From: Cohnella abietis
GTDB lineage: Bacteria; Bacillota; Bacilli; Paenibacillales; Paenibacillaceae
Direction: 5' to 3'
Length of the DNA: 64,000 bases
Assembly: GCF_004295585.1 (NCBI RefSeq)
Contig: NZ_AP019400.1
Span: 1,889,501 to 1,953,500, forward strand
The position numbers and the translations under genes are program-made. The notes below the pieces were generated by a model, which did not search any database, was not told the origin of the DNA, and saw nothing but the letters and a program-made list of their open reading frames with translations. Numbering within the stretch: position 1 is the stretch's first letter; the number at the start of each line of letters is the position of its first letter. Shown here in pieces: positions 25,800 through 34,542 of this stretch.

Positions 25800-26291
25800 A
25801 TGAACGAATTTAAATTAAGCATCTTGGATCTGCTCAAGGAAGACGCCCGATTGACTGCCACTACTATTGCTACGATGTTAGGTGCAGAGCAAGAGGACGT
25901 TTCCGCCGCGATCGCGGAGATGGAGCAGGATCATGTCATCGTAAAATACGCAACAATCGTTAATTGGAGCAAGGTTGACGATGAGAAAGTAACAGCGCTT
26001 ATCGAGGTGGAATGCACACCGGAGAGAGGTCGCGGCTTTGAGAGCATTGCTGAACGCGTTTATTTGTATCCGGAAGTGAAGTCCGTTTATTTAATGTCGG
26101 GCGCTTATGATTTATTGGTCGAGATCGAAGGGAAAAACCTGAAGGAAGTCGCATCATTCGTCTCCAACAAGTTATCCACGATTGAGTCGGTAATATCAAC
26201 GAAAAGCTTCTTCATTCTTAAGAAATATAAACAGGACGGTATTATATTCGAAGAATTCGAGGATGATCATCGCCTGCTCGTATCACCATAA
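25800..26291 (+). CDS. alaR: Lrp/AsnC-family regulator (AlaR-like)
   Basis: A 163-residue regulator with an N-terminal winged helix (LTATTIATMLGAEQEDVSAAI) and a C-terminal RAM/AsnC ligand-binding domain (GRGFESIAERVYLYPEVKSVYLMSGAYDLLVEI). The start is the ATG at 25800, with CAGGAGGG 6-7 nt upstream. The next gene, an aminotransferase, begins 31 bp later. This Lrp-plus-aminotransferase pair corresponds to alaR-alaT (yugG-yugH) of B. subtilis, where the regulator controls the alanine aminotransferase. The symbol rests on similarity and gene order. Confidence 0.75.
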   Translation: MNEFKLSILDLLKEDARLTATTIATMLGAEQEDVSAAIAEMEQDHVIVKYATIVNWSKVDDEKVTALIEVECTPERGRGFESIAERVYLYPEVKSVYLMSGAYDLLVEIEGKNLKEVASFVSNKLSTIESVISTKSFFILKKYKQDGIIFEEFEDDHRLLVSP

Positions 26292-26322
26292 ATGGCAGTC
26301 CATCGTAAAGGAAGAATGACCC

Positions 26323-27546
26323 ATGATAAAAGATGAGCAAAAGCCGCAAATTCAAGATCGAGCACGTAGCGGCGGGATGAATGAATACTTGGCTTCCCAT
26401 GCTCGCGCGATTCAACCGTCGGGAATCCGGCGCTTCTTTGACTTGGTTAGTGCCAGCAAAGATAAAGACATCATCACGCTAGGGGTCGGAGAGCCAGATT
26501 TCGTTACTCCTTGGCGTATTCGGGATGCGGCGGTTTATTCTCTTGAGAAGGGAAAAACGCAATATACATCCAATGCTGGGATGCCGGAGCTACGTGAAGC
26601 TATCGGACAATACTTAGATAATCAATTTCACGTGTCCTATGACCCGGCTAAGGAAATTATTGTTACCGTTGGGGGCAGTGAGGGTATCGATCTTGCGTTG
26701 CGTGCGCTCATAGAGCCAGGAGATGAGATACTCGTTCCCGAGCCGAGCTATATTTCCTACTCACCGATTACGGCTTTAAGCGGTGGCGTCGCTGTGGGTA
26801 TCGAAACCTTTGCTAAGGATCAGTTTAAGCTAACAGCCGAAAGTCTGAAAGCAGCTATTACCCCTAAATCCAAGATTCTAATTCTTTGCTATCCGAGCAA
26901 CCCAACTGGTGCTGTCATGACTTATGATGAGATGCTGCCGATTGCAAAGCTTGTAGAAGAAAATGATCTTATTGTGATTTCAGATGAAATCTATGCTGAG
27001 CTTTCCTTTAATGCTAAGCATGTTAGCTTTGCTTCTTTGCCTGGCATGAAAGACAGGACTATTCTTGTCAGCGGATTTTCCAAAGCATTTGCAATGACAG
27101 GATGGCGGATGGGCTACGCCTGCGGACACCCTGATTTAATTAGCGTAATGCTTAAAATACATCAATACACAGTGATGTGCGCACCAATAATGGGTCAGGT
27201 AGCTGCGTTGGAGGCTTTAACTAAAGGCGGGCTTGAGGAGAAGGACCGCATGGTCGAATCCTACAATCAAAGACGTCGGCTAGTTGTTCAGGGCTTCCGT
27301 GACATGGGGCTGGAATGCCATGAGCCGCAGGGTGCATTCTATGCATTCCCTTCTGTTCAATCTACGGGTCTTACCTCAGAGCAATTTGCCGAAAGGCTTC
27401 TGCTGGAGGCGAAGGTTGCTGCGGTTCCTGGGCATGTTTTCGGCAAAGGCGGGGAAGGTTTCTTGCGCTGTTGCTATGCAACTTCTGTTACTCAGCTAAC
27501 GGAAGCAATGGAGCGTATTAACCTATTTATTAGAAAATTAGAATAA
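26323..27546 (+). CDS. alaT: Class I aminotransferase, AlaT-like
   Basis: A 407-residue pyridoxal-phosphate aminotransferase (fold type I). Visible landmarks are TLGVGEPDFVTPW near the N-terminus, YPSNPTGAVM for substrate and PLP contact, the SDEIYAEL strand, and the Schiff-base lysine in SGFSKAFAMTGWRMGYACG. A GFLRCCYA stretch carries the C-terminal substrate-binding Arg. It probably makes alanine from pyruvate, as inferred from pairing with the Lrp-type regulator, but related enzymes use aspartate or aromatic amino acids. Confidence 0.8.
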   Translation: MIKDEQKPQIQDRARSGGMNEYLASHARAIQPSGIRRFFDLVSASKDKDIITLGVGEPDFVTPWRIRDAAVYSLEKGKTQYTSNAGMPELREAIGQYLDNQFHVSYDPAKEIIVTVGGSEGIDLALRALIEPGDEILVPEPSYISYSPITALSGGVAVGIETFAKDQFKLTAESLKAAITPKSKILILCYPSNPTGAVMTYDEMLPIAKLVEENDLIVISDEIYAELSFNAKHVSFASLPGMKDRTILVSGFSKAFAMTGWRMGYACGHPDLISVMLKIHQYTVMCAPIMGQVAALEALTKGGLEEKDRMVESYNQRRRLVVQGFRDMGLECHEPQGAFYAFPSVQSTGLTSEQFAERLLLEAKVAAVPGHVFGKGGEGFLRCCYATSVTQLTEAMERINLFIRKLE

Positions 27547-27655
27547 AAATTCAAAAGTTTGAAAAATGATGTTCAATTGTATTGTGTTTTGCTATAATAA
27601 CCATGGTTTTCAACCCGCTAAGCATCGTGTTACGTCATGAGAAGGGGGAATGTAC

Positions 27656-27907
27656 ATGGCCGAGGCAGAGCAGGATTCTCTATCTTTGACATCATTATAT
27701 GCCAACGCATCTATCATTTCTCATCACCCTACCGAGGTTACGGATTTAGTAGAGGAAATTGATAGATTACGTAAGGCAATGACAGAAACTTTCTTGCACG
27801 AGCATTCACTAATCGCAGATTCAGTTGTGGAGCTTAGCCGACAGCTGGATCTAAAAATTAATGAATATATGAAGTATGTACGCTTGAGCCGGCAAGAGGT
27901 TCGGTGA
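27656..27907 (+). CDS. Spo0E-family aspartyl-phosphate phosphatase
   Basis: An 83-residue protein. The C-terminal 55 residues match the Spo0E family: EIDRLRKAMTETF, then the signature VELSRQLDLKINEYM (Spo0E: SQELDxLI). Members dephosphorylate Spo0A-P and so delay sporulation. The start is the ATG at 27656, since AAGGGGGA ends 6 nt before it and abuts the earlier ATG. It is monocistronic with a terminator overlapping its last codons. Confidence 0.8.
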   Translation: MAEAEQDSLSLTSLYANASIISHHPTEVTDLVEEIDRLRKAMTETFLHEHSLIADSVVELSRQLDLKINEYMKYVRLSRQEVR

Positions 27908-27930
27908 CTTGTTCACCGACCTCTTTTTTT
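27895..27930 (+). terminator. Terminator overlapping the end of the Spo0E-like gene
   Basis: GAGGTTCGGTGAC and GTTCACCGACCTC form a strong stem with a very short loop, followed by eight T residues. Confidence 0.9.
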
Positions 27931-27949
27931 TCAATATGTGACTGCGTAC

Positions 27950-27987
27950 AACGGTAACGGTGTCCTTAAGACGCAGTTACCGTTTTT
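27950..27987 (+). terminator. Second hairpin with T tract
   Basis: ACGGTAAC and GTTACCGT enclose GTGTC-CTTAA-GAC-type inner pairs and are followed by TTTTT. It may back up the preceding terminator. Confidence 0.6.
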
Positions 27988-28088
27988 CCATCTTTCTTGA
28001 ATAACCTCCGACAGCTGTTTAAGCCTTCTTTTAGAGAGAAAAGCGTTTGTGCTATAGTTAGCTTATGAAGGGGAAAGGGGGCCGAGCG

Positions 28089-28688
28089 ATGCTATGGTTA
28101 ATTACGGGTGGAATCGGCTGCGGGAAATCTGAATTCGCACACGAGCTGGCTCTGACAGTGGGGCGTGAAGGTATTCGATTGTCATGTCCCCCTTTTCCTG
28201 AGGGACGAACGCGAACTAAGCATCGGGATGTGGATAACGAGCCCCATTTTCCTTGGACATACACAGATGCCGATGAGACGCTGGCGAATAAGCTGAATGC
28301 CATCAATATGGAATCGAATATTTTTCGAGCAGATCGACGCGTTATCGTAATGGATAGCTTATCTGGCTGGCTCCGTGGTTTGTATGAACAAATTCAAGAG
28401 GATACCCCAGAAGCGGATAACCGAATAGATAGAGCTTGGCAAGAGGTGTTGGCGGCTATTCTTTCTTTTGAAGGAAAAATGATTGTGATAACGGAGGAAA
28501 TTTCAGCAGGATTATCGATGAGCTTGCGGGAACAAGGCTATGCCTACAGACTAGCGGCTGCTAACCGCAGGCTGCTGGAGGCTAGCACGACTCTATATCG
28601 CATGACAGCCGGCATGGCGACTGAAGTTAAAGGTTATCGATTGAAACGGGGGACATTAGTGGATGAAAATATATACACGGACAGGTGA
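28089..28688 (+). CDS. Divergent CobU-like adenosylcobinamide kinase/guanylyltransferase
   Basis: About 199 residues. It has a P-loop GGIGCGKSEFAHELA, a KHRDVDNEPHFPWTYTDADE segment matching the His-containing HRxxR-W-T-E motif of CobU, DSLSGWLRGLY for the DxLTxWL strand, and VITEEISAGLSM for the VTNEVG motif. These positions agree with CobU, which phosphorylates and then guanylylates adenosylcobinamide, but the sequence is well diverged. The start at 28089 is favoured by AAAGGGGG 8 nt upstream. It overlaps the cob(I)alamin adenosyltransferase gene by 26 bp, which supports a role in corrinoid salvage. Confidence 0.7.
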   Translation: MLWLITGGIGCGKSEFAHELALTVGREGIRLSCPPFPEGRTRTKHRDVDNEPHFPWTYTDADETLANKLNAINMESNIFRADRRVIVMDSLSGWLRGLYEQIQEDTPEADNRIDRAWQEVLAAILSFEGKMIVITEEISAGLSMSLREQGYAYRLAAANRRLLEASTTLYRMTAGMATEVKGYRLKRGTLVDENIYTDR

Positions 28689-29241
28689 CGAAGGAAAAAC
28701 GTCGGTCATAGGCGGACGCGTCATGAAGGACGATATTCGTGTTGAGGCTTATGGAACAATTGATGAATTAAACAGCTTTGTCGGGCAAACGATATCCGTC
28801 TTAGTCAGGGAGACGACGGTCGATTGGGTCGATCTACTCGAACATCTTACACTCATTCAGCACGAGCTGTTCGATTGCGGCTCTGATCTTTCTTATGCAG
28901 AACCCATACCCGAGAAAATGAAGGTCACGCCAGTGATGACGGAGCGATTGGAAGCTTTGATTGATCATTATGAAGGGCAAACCCCGCCGATAACGAGATT
29001 TATTTTGCCAGGGGGCAGTGAGCCTGCTTCTCTATTTCACGTATGCCGAACTGTATGCCGTCGCGCGGAGAGAAGGCTAGTGTCGCTGGCCGCTGAGCAA
29101 GACTGTCCGGAAGAGGTTGGCAAATACTTAAATCGACTATCTGATTTTTTCTTTACTGTTGCACGGGCGGCTAATGCCCGCCTTGGTCATCTTGACGTGG
29201 AGTACGAACGAGGTGCGCAAGTTTTTAGGCGGGGGTCTTAA
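28663..29241 (+). CDS. PduO-type cob(I)alamin adenosyltransferase
   Basis: A 192-residue enzyme that attaches the adenosyl group of ATP to cob(I)alamin to form coenzyme B12. The N-terminal IYTRTGDEGKTSVIGG is the ATP-binding signature, followed by VEAYGTIDELNSFVG. The C-terminal half has FILPGGSEPASLFHVCRTVCRRAERR and YLNRLSDFFFTVAR. The start lies inside the end of the cobU-like gene. With metE under a cobalamin riboswitch, this suggests a cell that uses and salvages B12. Confidence 0.92.
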   Translation: MKIYTRTGDEGKTSVIGGRVMKDDIRVEAYGTIDELNSFVGQTISVLVRETTVDWVDLLEHLTLIQHELFDCGSDLSYAEPIPEKMKVTPVMTERLEALIDHYEGQTPPITRFILPGGSEPASLFHVCRTVCRRAERRLVSLAAEQDCPEEVGKYLNRLSDFFFTVARAANARLGHLDVEYERGAQVFRRGS

Positions 29242-29244
29242 ACA

Positions 29245-30219
29245 ATGTCTTCCGAAGATAATGGAAATACCAGCTATTATGCTCCAATTAACATCATTGC
29301 CAATGCTTCCGATGAGGGGCGACAATTAAGGGACATCCTCCGGAAAAGGATCGGCATTTCTAGACGACTAATGGTGAAGCTGAAGACGTCGGATGAAGGG
29401 CTGCTGGTTAACGGACAGAAGGTTTGGCCGAACCATCAGATTTCCGAAGGGGACGTCATTAGCCTGCGCATGGAAACAGAAGTATCCGAGACCATATTGC
29501 CTCAGCCAATGGAGCTCGACATCGTTTTCGAGGATGAGCATTTACTAGTATTGAATAAGCCGGCTGGCGTTATTGTACATCCGACAACGGGACATTACTT
29601 GAATACTCTCGCTAACGGGGTTATGCATTATTGGCAGGAGCGAGGAGAAAGAATTCGATTTCGTCCCGTACACCGCTTAGATGAGCACACATCAGGTTTA
29701 GTTATTATAGCTAAGCATTCTCTAGCACAGCAGCAATTGTCGGCTCAGATGATGGAGGGCACCGTAACGAAGGAGTATCGGACATTCGTCTATGGTCGTC
29801 CGGCTGAGCTTGAAGGTGAAATTAACGGGCCAATTGGCAGACAAACGGAAGATCCCCATCGTCGTGTCGTAAGGGAAGATGGAGCTCCTTCACTGACATT
29901 CTATAAAGTAACGGATACGTATCTCGATCAAGCTAGTGCGGTTGATATTCGCTTGGGGACCGGGAGGACGCATCAGATTAGGGTTCATATGACCTCTATA
30001 GGCTGTCCGATCATCGGAGACAGCTACTATACGGACGAGAAGTGGCTGGAAACTGAGCTTGCCTCTAGTCTATCTGAAACAATTACACGCCAGGCGTTGC
30101 ACGCTGCTCGGCTCGGCTTTAAGCATCCGATTACAGGGGAAGAAATGGTGCTGGAGGCAGCTTTACCAGAGGACATGAAGCGGCTGGAGCGGGAGCTGGA
30201 AAAGCTTGTACATACTTAA
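29245..30219 (+). CDS. RluA/RluD-family pseudouridine synthase
   Basis: A 324-residue RNA-modifying enzyme. An S4-like N-terminal part (residues ~30-90; SRRLMVKLKTSDEGLLVNGQ) precedes the catalytic domain with HRLDEHTSGLVIIAK, which carries the catalytic Asp, and the C-terminal RTHQIRVHMTSIG. It could act on 23S rRNA (RluD-like) or tRNA; the sequence alone does not show which. It starts 3 bp after the adenosyltransferase gene, so it is co-transcribed. Confidence 0.88.
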   Translation: MSSEDNGNTSYYAPINIIANASDEGRQLRDILRKRIGISRRLMVKLKTSDEGLLVNGQKVWPNHQISEGDVISLRMETEVSETILPQPMELDIVFEDEHLLVLNKPAGVIVHPTTGHYLNTLANGVMHYWQERGERIRFRPVHRLDEHTSGLVIIAKHSLAQQQLSAQMMEGTVTKEYRTFVYGRPAELEGEINGPIGRQTEDPHRRVVREDGAPSLTFYKVTDTYLDQASAVDIRLGTGRTHQIRVHMTSIGCPIIGDSYYTDEKWLETELASSLSETITRQALHAARLGFKHPITGEEMVLEAALPEDMKRLERELEKLVHT

Positions 30220-30237
30220 AATAAAGGGGTTTAGGAC

Positions 30238-30609
30238 GTGGCTGATCAGTTAAAGATTTACCATTTGCCGACTTGCAGTACTTGCAAGAGCGCTATCAAA
30301 GCATTAAAACAGCAAGGCTATGAATTGGAGCTACAGGATATTAAGACTAGCCCTCCAACGGAGGAAGAACTATCTAAGCTCATTTCTATGAGTGGCTTGC
30401 CCATTGGTAAGTTTTTTAACGTATCCGGTGAAGCTTATCGAGAGATGGGGCTTAAGGACAAGCTTCCCAAGTTGACGGAAGAAGAGAAGATAAAGCTGCT
30501 TGCCTCCAATGGGATGCTAATTAAACGTCCTATCGTAACGGATGGCAAAAGTAAAATATCCATTGGTTTCCGGGAACTGGATTTCGGTCCGGTATGGTAC
30601 AATTCATGA
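30238..30609 (+). CDS. ArsC/Spx-family protein
   Basis: A 123-residue thioredoxin-like protein starting at GTG. CSTC near residues 13-16 is the redox CxxC, followed by the family pattern (LQDIKTSPPTEEEL, RPIVTDG). It resembles the YusI/YffB-type arsenate-reductase-like group more than Spx, whose C-terminal RNA-polymerase-binding features I cannot identify. No ars genes are nearby, so arsenate reduction is doubtful. It overlaps the next gene by ATGA. Confidence 0.75.
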   Translation: MADQLKIYHLPTCSTCKSAIKALKQQGYELELQDIKTSPPTEEELSKLISMSGLPIGKFFNVSGEAYREMGLKDKLPKLTEEEKIKLLASNGMLIKRPIVTDGKSKISIGFRELDFGPVWYNS

Positions 30610-31793
30610 AGAAGCAATCGTTTCGCTCCACGCGGCTTGATCGGTTAGGCTCCGCGATATTCGCCGAAGTGGCGCAATGGAAACAAGAAGCAAAGAGTAA
30701 GGGCTTGACCATTATTAATCTAGATATCGGCAGCCCGGATCAGCCCCCAGTAGAGGAGCTCCGCTCCGCTCTTGCGAATGCTAGCCTACGGTCCGATACT
30801 TATCGTTATCCGGGAACGGAAGGCACCTTAGCATTCAGGCAAACGGTTGCTAAGTGGTTCCAGCATCGTTTCGGAGTAGAGCTCGATCCACACGAGGAAG
30901 TGCTCTCGTTAATGGGTACACAGGATGGGCTGGCTCACTTGCCGCTCGCGATCAGCGATCCTGGGGATGCCGCGTTATTGCCTGACCCAGGTTATCCGGT
31001 TTACGGTGCTGGACTAGCCGTCGCCGGAGTCGAAGCGATTCCGTTGCCATTGCTAGAGGAAAACGGCTACTTACCCGACTTCGAGGCCATTCCTCAGAGC
31101 ATATGGGATAAAGTTAAATTCATGATATTGAACTATCCAAGCAATCCCTTATCAGCTACAGCAGATTTGGCGTTCTTTGAACGTGCGGTACATACCGCTC
31201 GCAAGCATGGCGTGCTGCTCGTTCACGACAATGCATACAGCGAGATGGCCTTCGATGGTCAACGTCCTCCGAGTGTGCTTGAAATACCGGGAGCTTTCGA
31301 TATCGCAATAGAGTTTCATTCCCTATCCAAATCGTATCACTTGGCGGGAACACGTCTAGGCTTCGCGGTAGGCAACCGGGAGGTACTATCCTCGCTTCGT
31401 GCTCTGAAGAATAACATCGATTTTGGCGTATTTTTAGGGGCACAAGAGGCTGGCATTGCAGCATTAGAAATGGATATTCGTGATTCCAAGCCTATAGCCA
31501 GAGTTTACGAGAGTCGTAGAGATGTATTTGTTAAAGCTCTGCACGAGCAAGGATGGAATGTTCCGACACCTTCAGCGACGATGTTCCTATGGGCTCGGGT
31601 TCCTGAGGGGTGGTCATCGCGGGCGTTCTCGCAATCTTTACTTACTTCAACAGGGGTTGCATCTATACCAGGCAATGCCTTTGGTAGTTTGGGAGAAGGA
31701 TATGTACGGCTAGCAATGGTGGAGCCTGAGCATGTGTTGCTAGAGGCTGCACAGAGGATTGGTGGATTTATCCGCACGGCACAACCGGAATAA
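30606..31793 (+). CDS. Class I/II aminotransferase, DapL-like
   Basis: About 395 residues of a fold-type I pyridoxal-phosphate enzyme. It shows INLDIGSPDQPP, LNYPSNPLSAT, VHDNAYSEMAF and the PLP lysine in FHSLSKSYHLAGTRLGF, plus GYVRLAMV near the C-terminus. The sequence resembles the LL-diaminopimelate aminotransferase and YcsE/PatA-like group, but the substrate is not clear. The ATG at 30606 overlaps the preceding stop (ATGA), indicating coupled translation; an earlier ATG at 30594 lies inside the upstream gene. Confidence 0.75.
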   Translation: MKKQSFRSTRLDRLGSAIFAEVAQWKQEAKSKGLTIINLDIGSPDQPPVEELRSALANASLRSDTYRYPGTEGTLAFRQTVAKWFQHRFGVELDPHEEVLSLMGTQDGLAHLPLAISDPGDAALLPDPGYPVYGAGLAVAGVEAIPLPLLEENGYLPDFEAIPQSIWDKVKFMILNYPSNPLSATADLAFFERAVHTARKHGVLLVHDNAYSEMAFDGQRPPSVLEIPGAFDIAIEFHSLSKSYHLAGTRLGFAVGNREVLSSLRALKNNIDFGVFLGAQEAGIAALEMDIRDSKPIARVYESRRDVFVKALHEQGWNVPTPSATMFLWARVPEGWSSRAFSQSLLTSTGVASIPGNAFGSLGEGYVRLAMVEPEHVLLEAAQRIGGFIRTAQPE

Positions 31794-31813
31794 TGAAATG
31801 GGGGGAATAAACA

Positions 31814-32698
31814 GTGGCTGAAGAGAGAGTTATGCTTGTCGATGGGATGGCTTTATTGTTTCGTGGATACTTCGCAAATTCATATGGAGGATATATTCGC
31901 AAAACAAAAGCAGGCTTGCCGACCAACGCGGTATTCGGCTTCGTGAAATATTTACTGGATGCTTGCAAAACCTTTAATCCGACGCATATCGTCTGCTGTT
32001 GGGATTTAGGCAGCAAAACCTTCCGTACAGATAAGTTCGATGGTTATAAAGCTAATCGCCCTGCAGCGCCGACAGATCTGATTCCGCAATTCGATTTGGT
32101 GAAAGAGGTTGTTACAGGCTTTAATATTCCGAATATTAGTTTCCCTGGGTATGAAGCGGATGACTGTATAGGCACCTTATCCAGACAATTGAGCGAGCAT
32201 ATGGAAGTGCTCGTTCTGACCGGAGATCACGATATGCTGCAGCTGGTAGACGAGCGTGTGAAGGTCATTATTATGAAAAAAGGTGCGTCCAACTACGCTG
32301 TTTACGATGCGGAGAAGCTATTGGAAGAAAAGCAGCTGACTGCCAAGCAATTCATTGATCTCAAGGGGCTCATCGGAGATACCTCGGACAATTACCCGGG
32401 TGTGAAGGGGATTGGTGAGAAAACGGCGACTAAGCTGCTAGTTGAATATGTTTCTATAGAGGGCATTCTCGACAACCTTGAGCAGCTACCGAAAGGTGTA
32501 AAGGCCAAGATCGAAGCCGAGATCGATATGCTACATCTTTGCCGTGAATTGGCTACAATTAGCTGTGACGCGCCGGTAAGCTGTTTGCCTGACGATTGCT
32601 TCTGGCAGCCGGATCATGCAAAAATTTTCACCATGTTCGAGGAATTGGAATTCAATAGTCTCGTTAAAGACGTAAGTCGGTTTATCGCTGTATCGTGA
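31814..32698 (+). CDS. 5'-3' exonuclease (YpcP/FEN type)
   Basis: A 294-residue stand-alone homologue of the N-terminal exonuclease domain of DNA polymerase I. Metal-binding acidic clusters are visible in MLVDGMALLFRGYF, GYEADDCIG, TGDHDMLQLV and GDTSDNYPGVKGIGEKTA, the last being the helix-3-turn DNA-binding loop. It starts at GTG with GGGGGAA upstream. It should remove RNA primers and 5' flaps. It is followed by a terminator and seems to end the operon that starts with the cobU-like gene. Confidence 0.9.
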   Translation: MAEERVMLVDGMALLFRGYFANSYGGYIRKTKAGLPTNAVFGFVKYLLDACKTFNPTHIVCCWDLGSKTFRTDKFDGYKANRPAAPTDLIPQFDLVKEVVTGFNIPNISFPGYEADDCIGTLSRQLSEHMEVLVLTGDHDMLQLVDERVKVIIMKKGASNYAVYDAEKLLEEKQLTAKQFIDLKGLIGDTSDNYPGVKGIGEKTATKLLVEYVSIEGILDNLEQLPKGVKAKIEAEIDMLHLCRELATISCDAPVSCLPDDCFWQPDHAKIFTMFEELEFNSLVKDVSRFIAVS

Positions 32699-32726
32699 TA
32701 ATGGAATTACTCATAGGGTGATATTG

Positions 32727-32769
32727 AAAAAGTGTTGGTACAGGGATTTCTTGTACCAACACTTTTTTT
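32727..32769 (+). terminator. Terminator, probably bidirectional
   Basis: AAAGTGTTGGTACA and TGTACCAACACTTT form a perfect 14-bp stem around 9 nt, with T residues after and A residues before. Confidence 0.9.
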
Positions 32770-32906
32770 GTTAATTAACCGCTAATGTCATGTTTCGAGG
32801 GAAGGTTATTCTTGAGAAATAAAAAAATTTTTTGTTAAAGAATCTTTAAGCTAAATCCATGCTATGTGAAGAGGTCAAGTTGGACACGAAATCGCAAAAA
32901 ATAAGT

Positions 32907-33494
32907 TTAATGATATCCGCCAAATACGTCCATCCAACCGTTCTGTATTTTCAGCTTAGACACTTCATTTTCCCGAGTCGATCTTTGCTGCTGCTCCATC
33001 CCTAAGCCTGCGAAGAGATAAAGAGGAAGCTGCTTCATCTCACTTAAATGGTCTACGAGCTTGGATTTTCGGGAGGAAGTATGATTCATCTGATAATACA
33101 GCGTTGACCGGCTCAGTCCGAGAAGGGCTGTTTGGGTTCGGATAGGTAAGCTTGTTTCGTCTTTATTAATGAACTCGTTACGGTCTTCCTTAGATAATCT
33201 CGATATCGTTGCCTGCTTCAGCCACTCAAGCTGCATAGTTAATTGATCGATCTCCGCCTGCATTTCCGCGAGCTGCTGCTCATGGTCGGATTTCAGCTTC
33301 TCTTGCTTCTTATGATCGTTCTCGAATAGTTTGGATAGATTATCCAAGGCATGCTTTCTCCATCGACCTAACACTAGAGGGTGGATGTCATATTCCAAGG
33401 CTAACTCGGTGATACTGCTTTGTTCCTCAAGAAGCTTGGATATAATGTGCGCCTTTTGCTGGGGTGTAAATCTTCTTCTGTTAGCTGCCGCCAT
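32907..33494 (-). pseudogene. Truncated IS3-family transposase remnant
   Basis: The product starts as an IS3-type OrfA (FTPQQKAHIISKLL, then the helix-turn-helix ITELALEYDIHPLVLGRWR and a leucine-zipper-like coiled coil). It runs in the same frame into the beginning of an OrfB (TQTALLGLSRSTLYYQM), then stops after about 60 more unrelated-looking residues. The DDE catalytic core is missing, so it cannot transpose. Start ATG 33492-33494 has AAAGGAAG 8 nt upstream. TGGACACGAAATCG near 32880 could be the relic of a terminal repeat. I see no matching other end. Confidence 0.7.
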
Positions 33495-33556
33495 ATTTAT
33501 ATCTTCCTTTCTGTGGTCCAAATTTCATGTCATTTTGCTTCAAAACGACTCATTAT

Positions 33557-33650
33557 ATTCCTAATAATATTGCAAATAGGAGTGAAGTACAAGTGTTATT
33601 CCTACTTGACACATAGGAATTTGGTGGATTAAGATTCCTAGTATCCTATA
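33557..33650 (+). promoter_or_regulatory. Promoter with repeated ATTCCTA operator-like sites
   Basis: ATTCCTA occurs at 33557-33563, 33598-33604 and 33634-33640, and its complement TAGGAAT at 33614-33620, forming inverted pairs around TTGACA (33606-33611). A weak -10 TAAGAT lies 18 bp further on (33630-33635). The cluster precedes the ssu-type operon by about 100 bp and is a likely binding array for a sulfur-responsive repressor or activator. The identity of the protein is not shown. Confidence 0.55.
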
Positions 33651-33746
33651 GCGGATATTCGCCGCTTTAGGTAGCAACACTGACCAGACAAACTGGAAGA
33701 ATATTGACATAATCGAACACTGCTGTTGGCAAGGAGTGATGTGAAA

Positions 33747-34499
33747 GTGGAGGTTCTTGGACTAAAGAATGTTTCCAAAACGTACAGGAATGGAACGGTT
33801 GCCGTCCAAGAAGCAAACCTAAGTATTCATGAAGGGGAGTTTGTATCCTTCGTAGGTCCTTCCGGCTGCGGAAAGTCGACGATATTTCGCATGGCAGCGG
33901 GTTTGTCGCAACCGACAGCAGGACAAATTGATATTTTGGGAGGCACGCCAGAGCAAGCAAGAACGAGCAATTCGATTTCTTGCGTTTTCCAAGAAGCAAC
34001 GCTGCTCCCTTGGGTTTCGGTCAGCGAGAACATAACGCTGCCCTTACAGCTTCGAAAGCAGCCGCGCAAGCAACAGCTGGAAGAGGCCGAGCGGGTGTTG
34101 CAGCTAGTAGGTCTGCAGGATTATGCGAAGGCGCTACCTCGGGAGCTTTCAGGTGGAATGAAGATGCGTGTCTCAATCGCGCGTGCACTCGTTGCCAAGC
34201 CCAAGATTTTATTCATGGACGAGCCGTTCGGAGCGCTAGATGAAATTACAAGACAGACGCTGCAGGAAGAGCTGCTGACGATCTGGCAGAAAACCGAGCA
34301 AATGACGATTTTATTCGTCACGCACAATGCTTTCGAGGCAGTGTATCTATCGAATCGGATTATGGTTATGACACCGCGACCTGGTCGGATATCCGATGAG
34401 ATCGCGATTAATATTCCTTACCCTCGCGGCGAGCAGTTCCGCGCTCATTCGGACTTCAGCAATTATGTCCGTCAAGTGAGCGAGTCGCTTAGACATTGA
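33747..34499 (+). CDS. ssuB: ABC transporter ATPase, SsuB-like
   Basis: About 250 residues. It has Walker A GPSGCGKST, a Q-loop in CVFQEATLLPW, signature LSGGMKMRVSIARAL, Walker B ILFMDEPFGALDE and an H-loop in FVTHNAFEA. This is the nitrate/sulfonate/taurine class of importer ATPases. The GTG at 33747 has AAGGAGTG 8 nt upstream; a TTG at 33726 is less likely. It is the first gene of the organosulfur operon and powers uptake with the permease and binding protein that follow. Confidence 0.85.
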   Translation: MEVLGLKNVSKTYRNGTVAVQEANLSIHEGEFVSFVGPSGCGKSTIFRMAAGLSQPTAGQIDILGGTPEQARTSNSISCVFQEATLLPWVSVSENITLPLQLRKQPRKQQLEEAERVLQLVGLQDYAKALPRELSGGMKMRVSIARALVAKPKILFMDEPFGALDEITRQTLQEELLTIWQKTEQMTILFVTHNAFEAVYLSNRIMVMTPRPGRISDEIAINIPYPRGEQFRAHSDFSNYVRQVSESLRH

Positions 34500-34542
34500 T
34501 AGGACGCAGATGTAAATGATTTGAGAGAGGAGGACAACTCCA

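Noticed and set aside
30238..30609. Arsenate resistance gene arsC
   Set aside because: No arsB, acr3 or arsR is nearby, and the protein fits the broad ArsC/Spx-like family; arsenate reduction is not supported.
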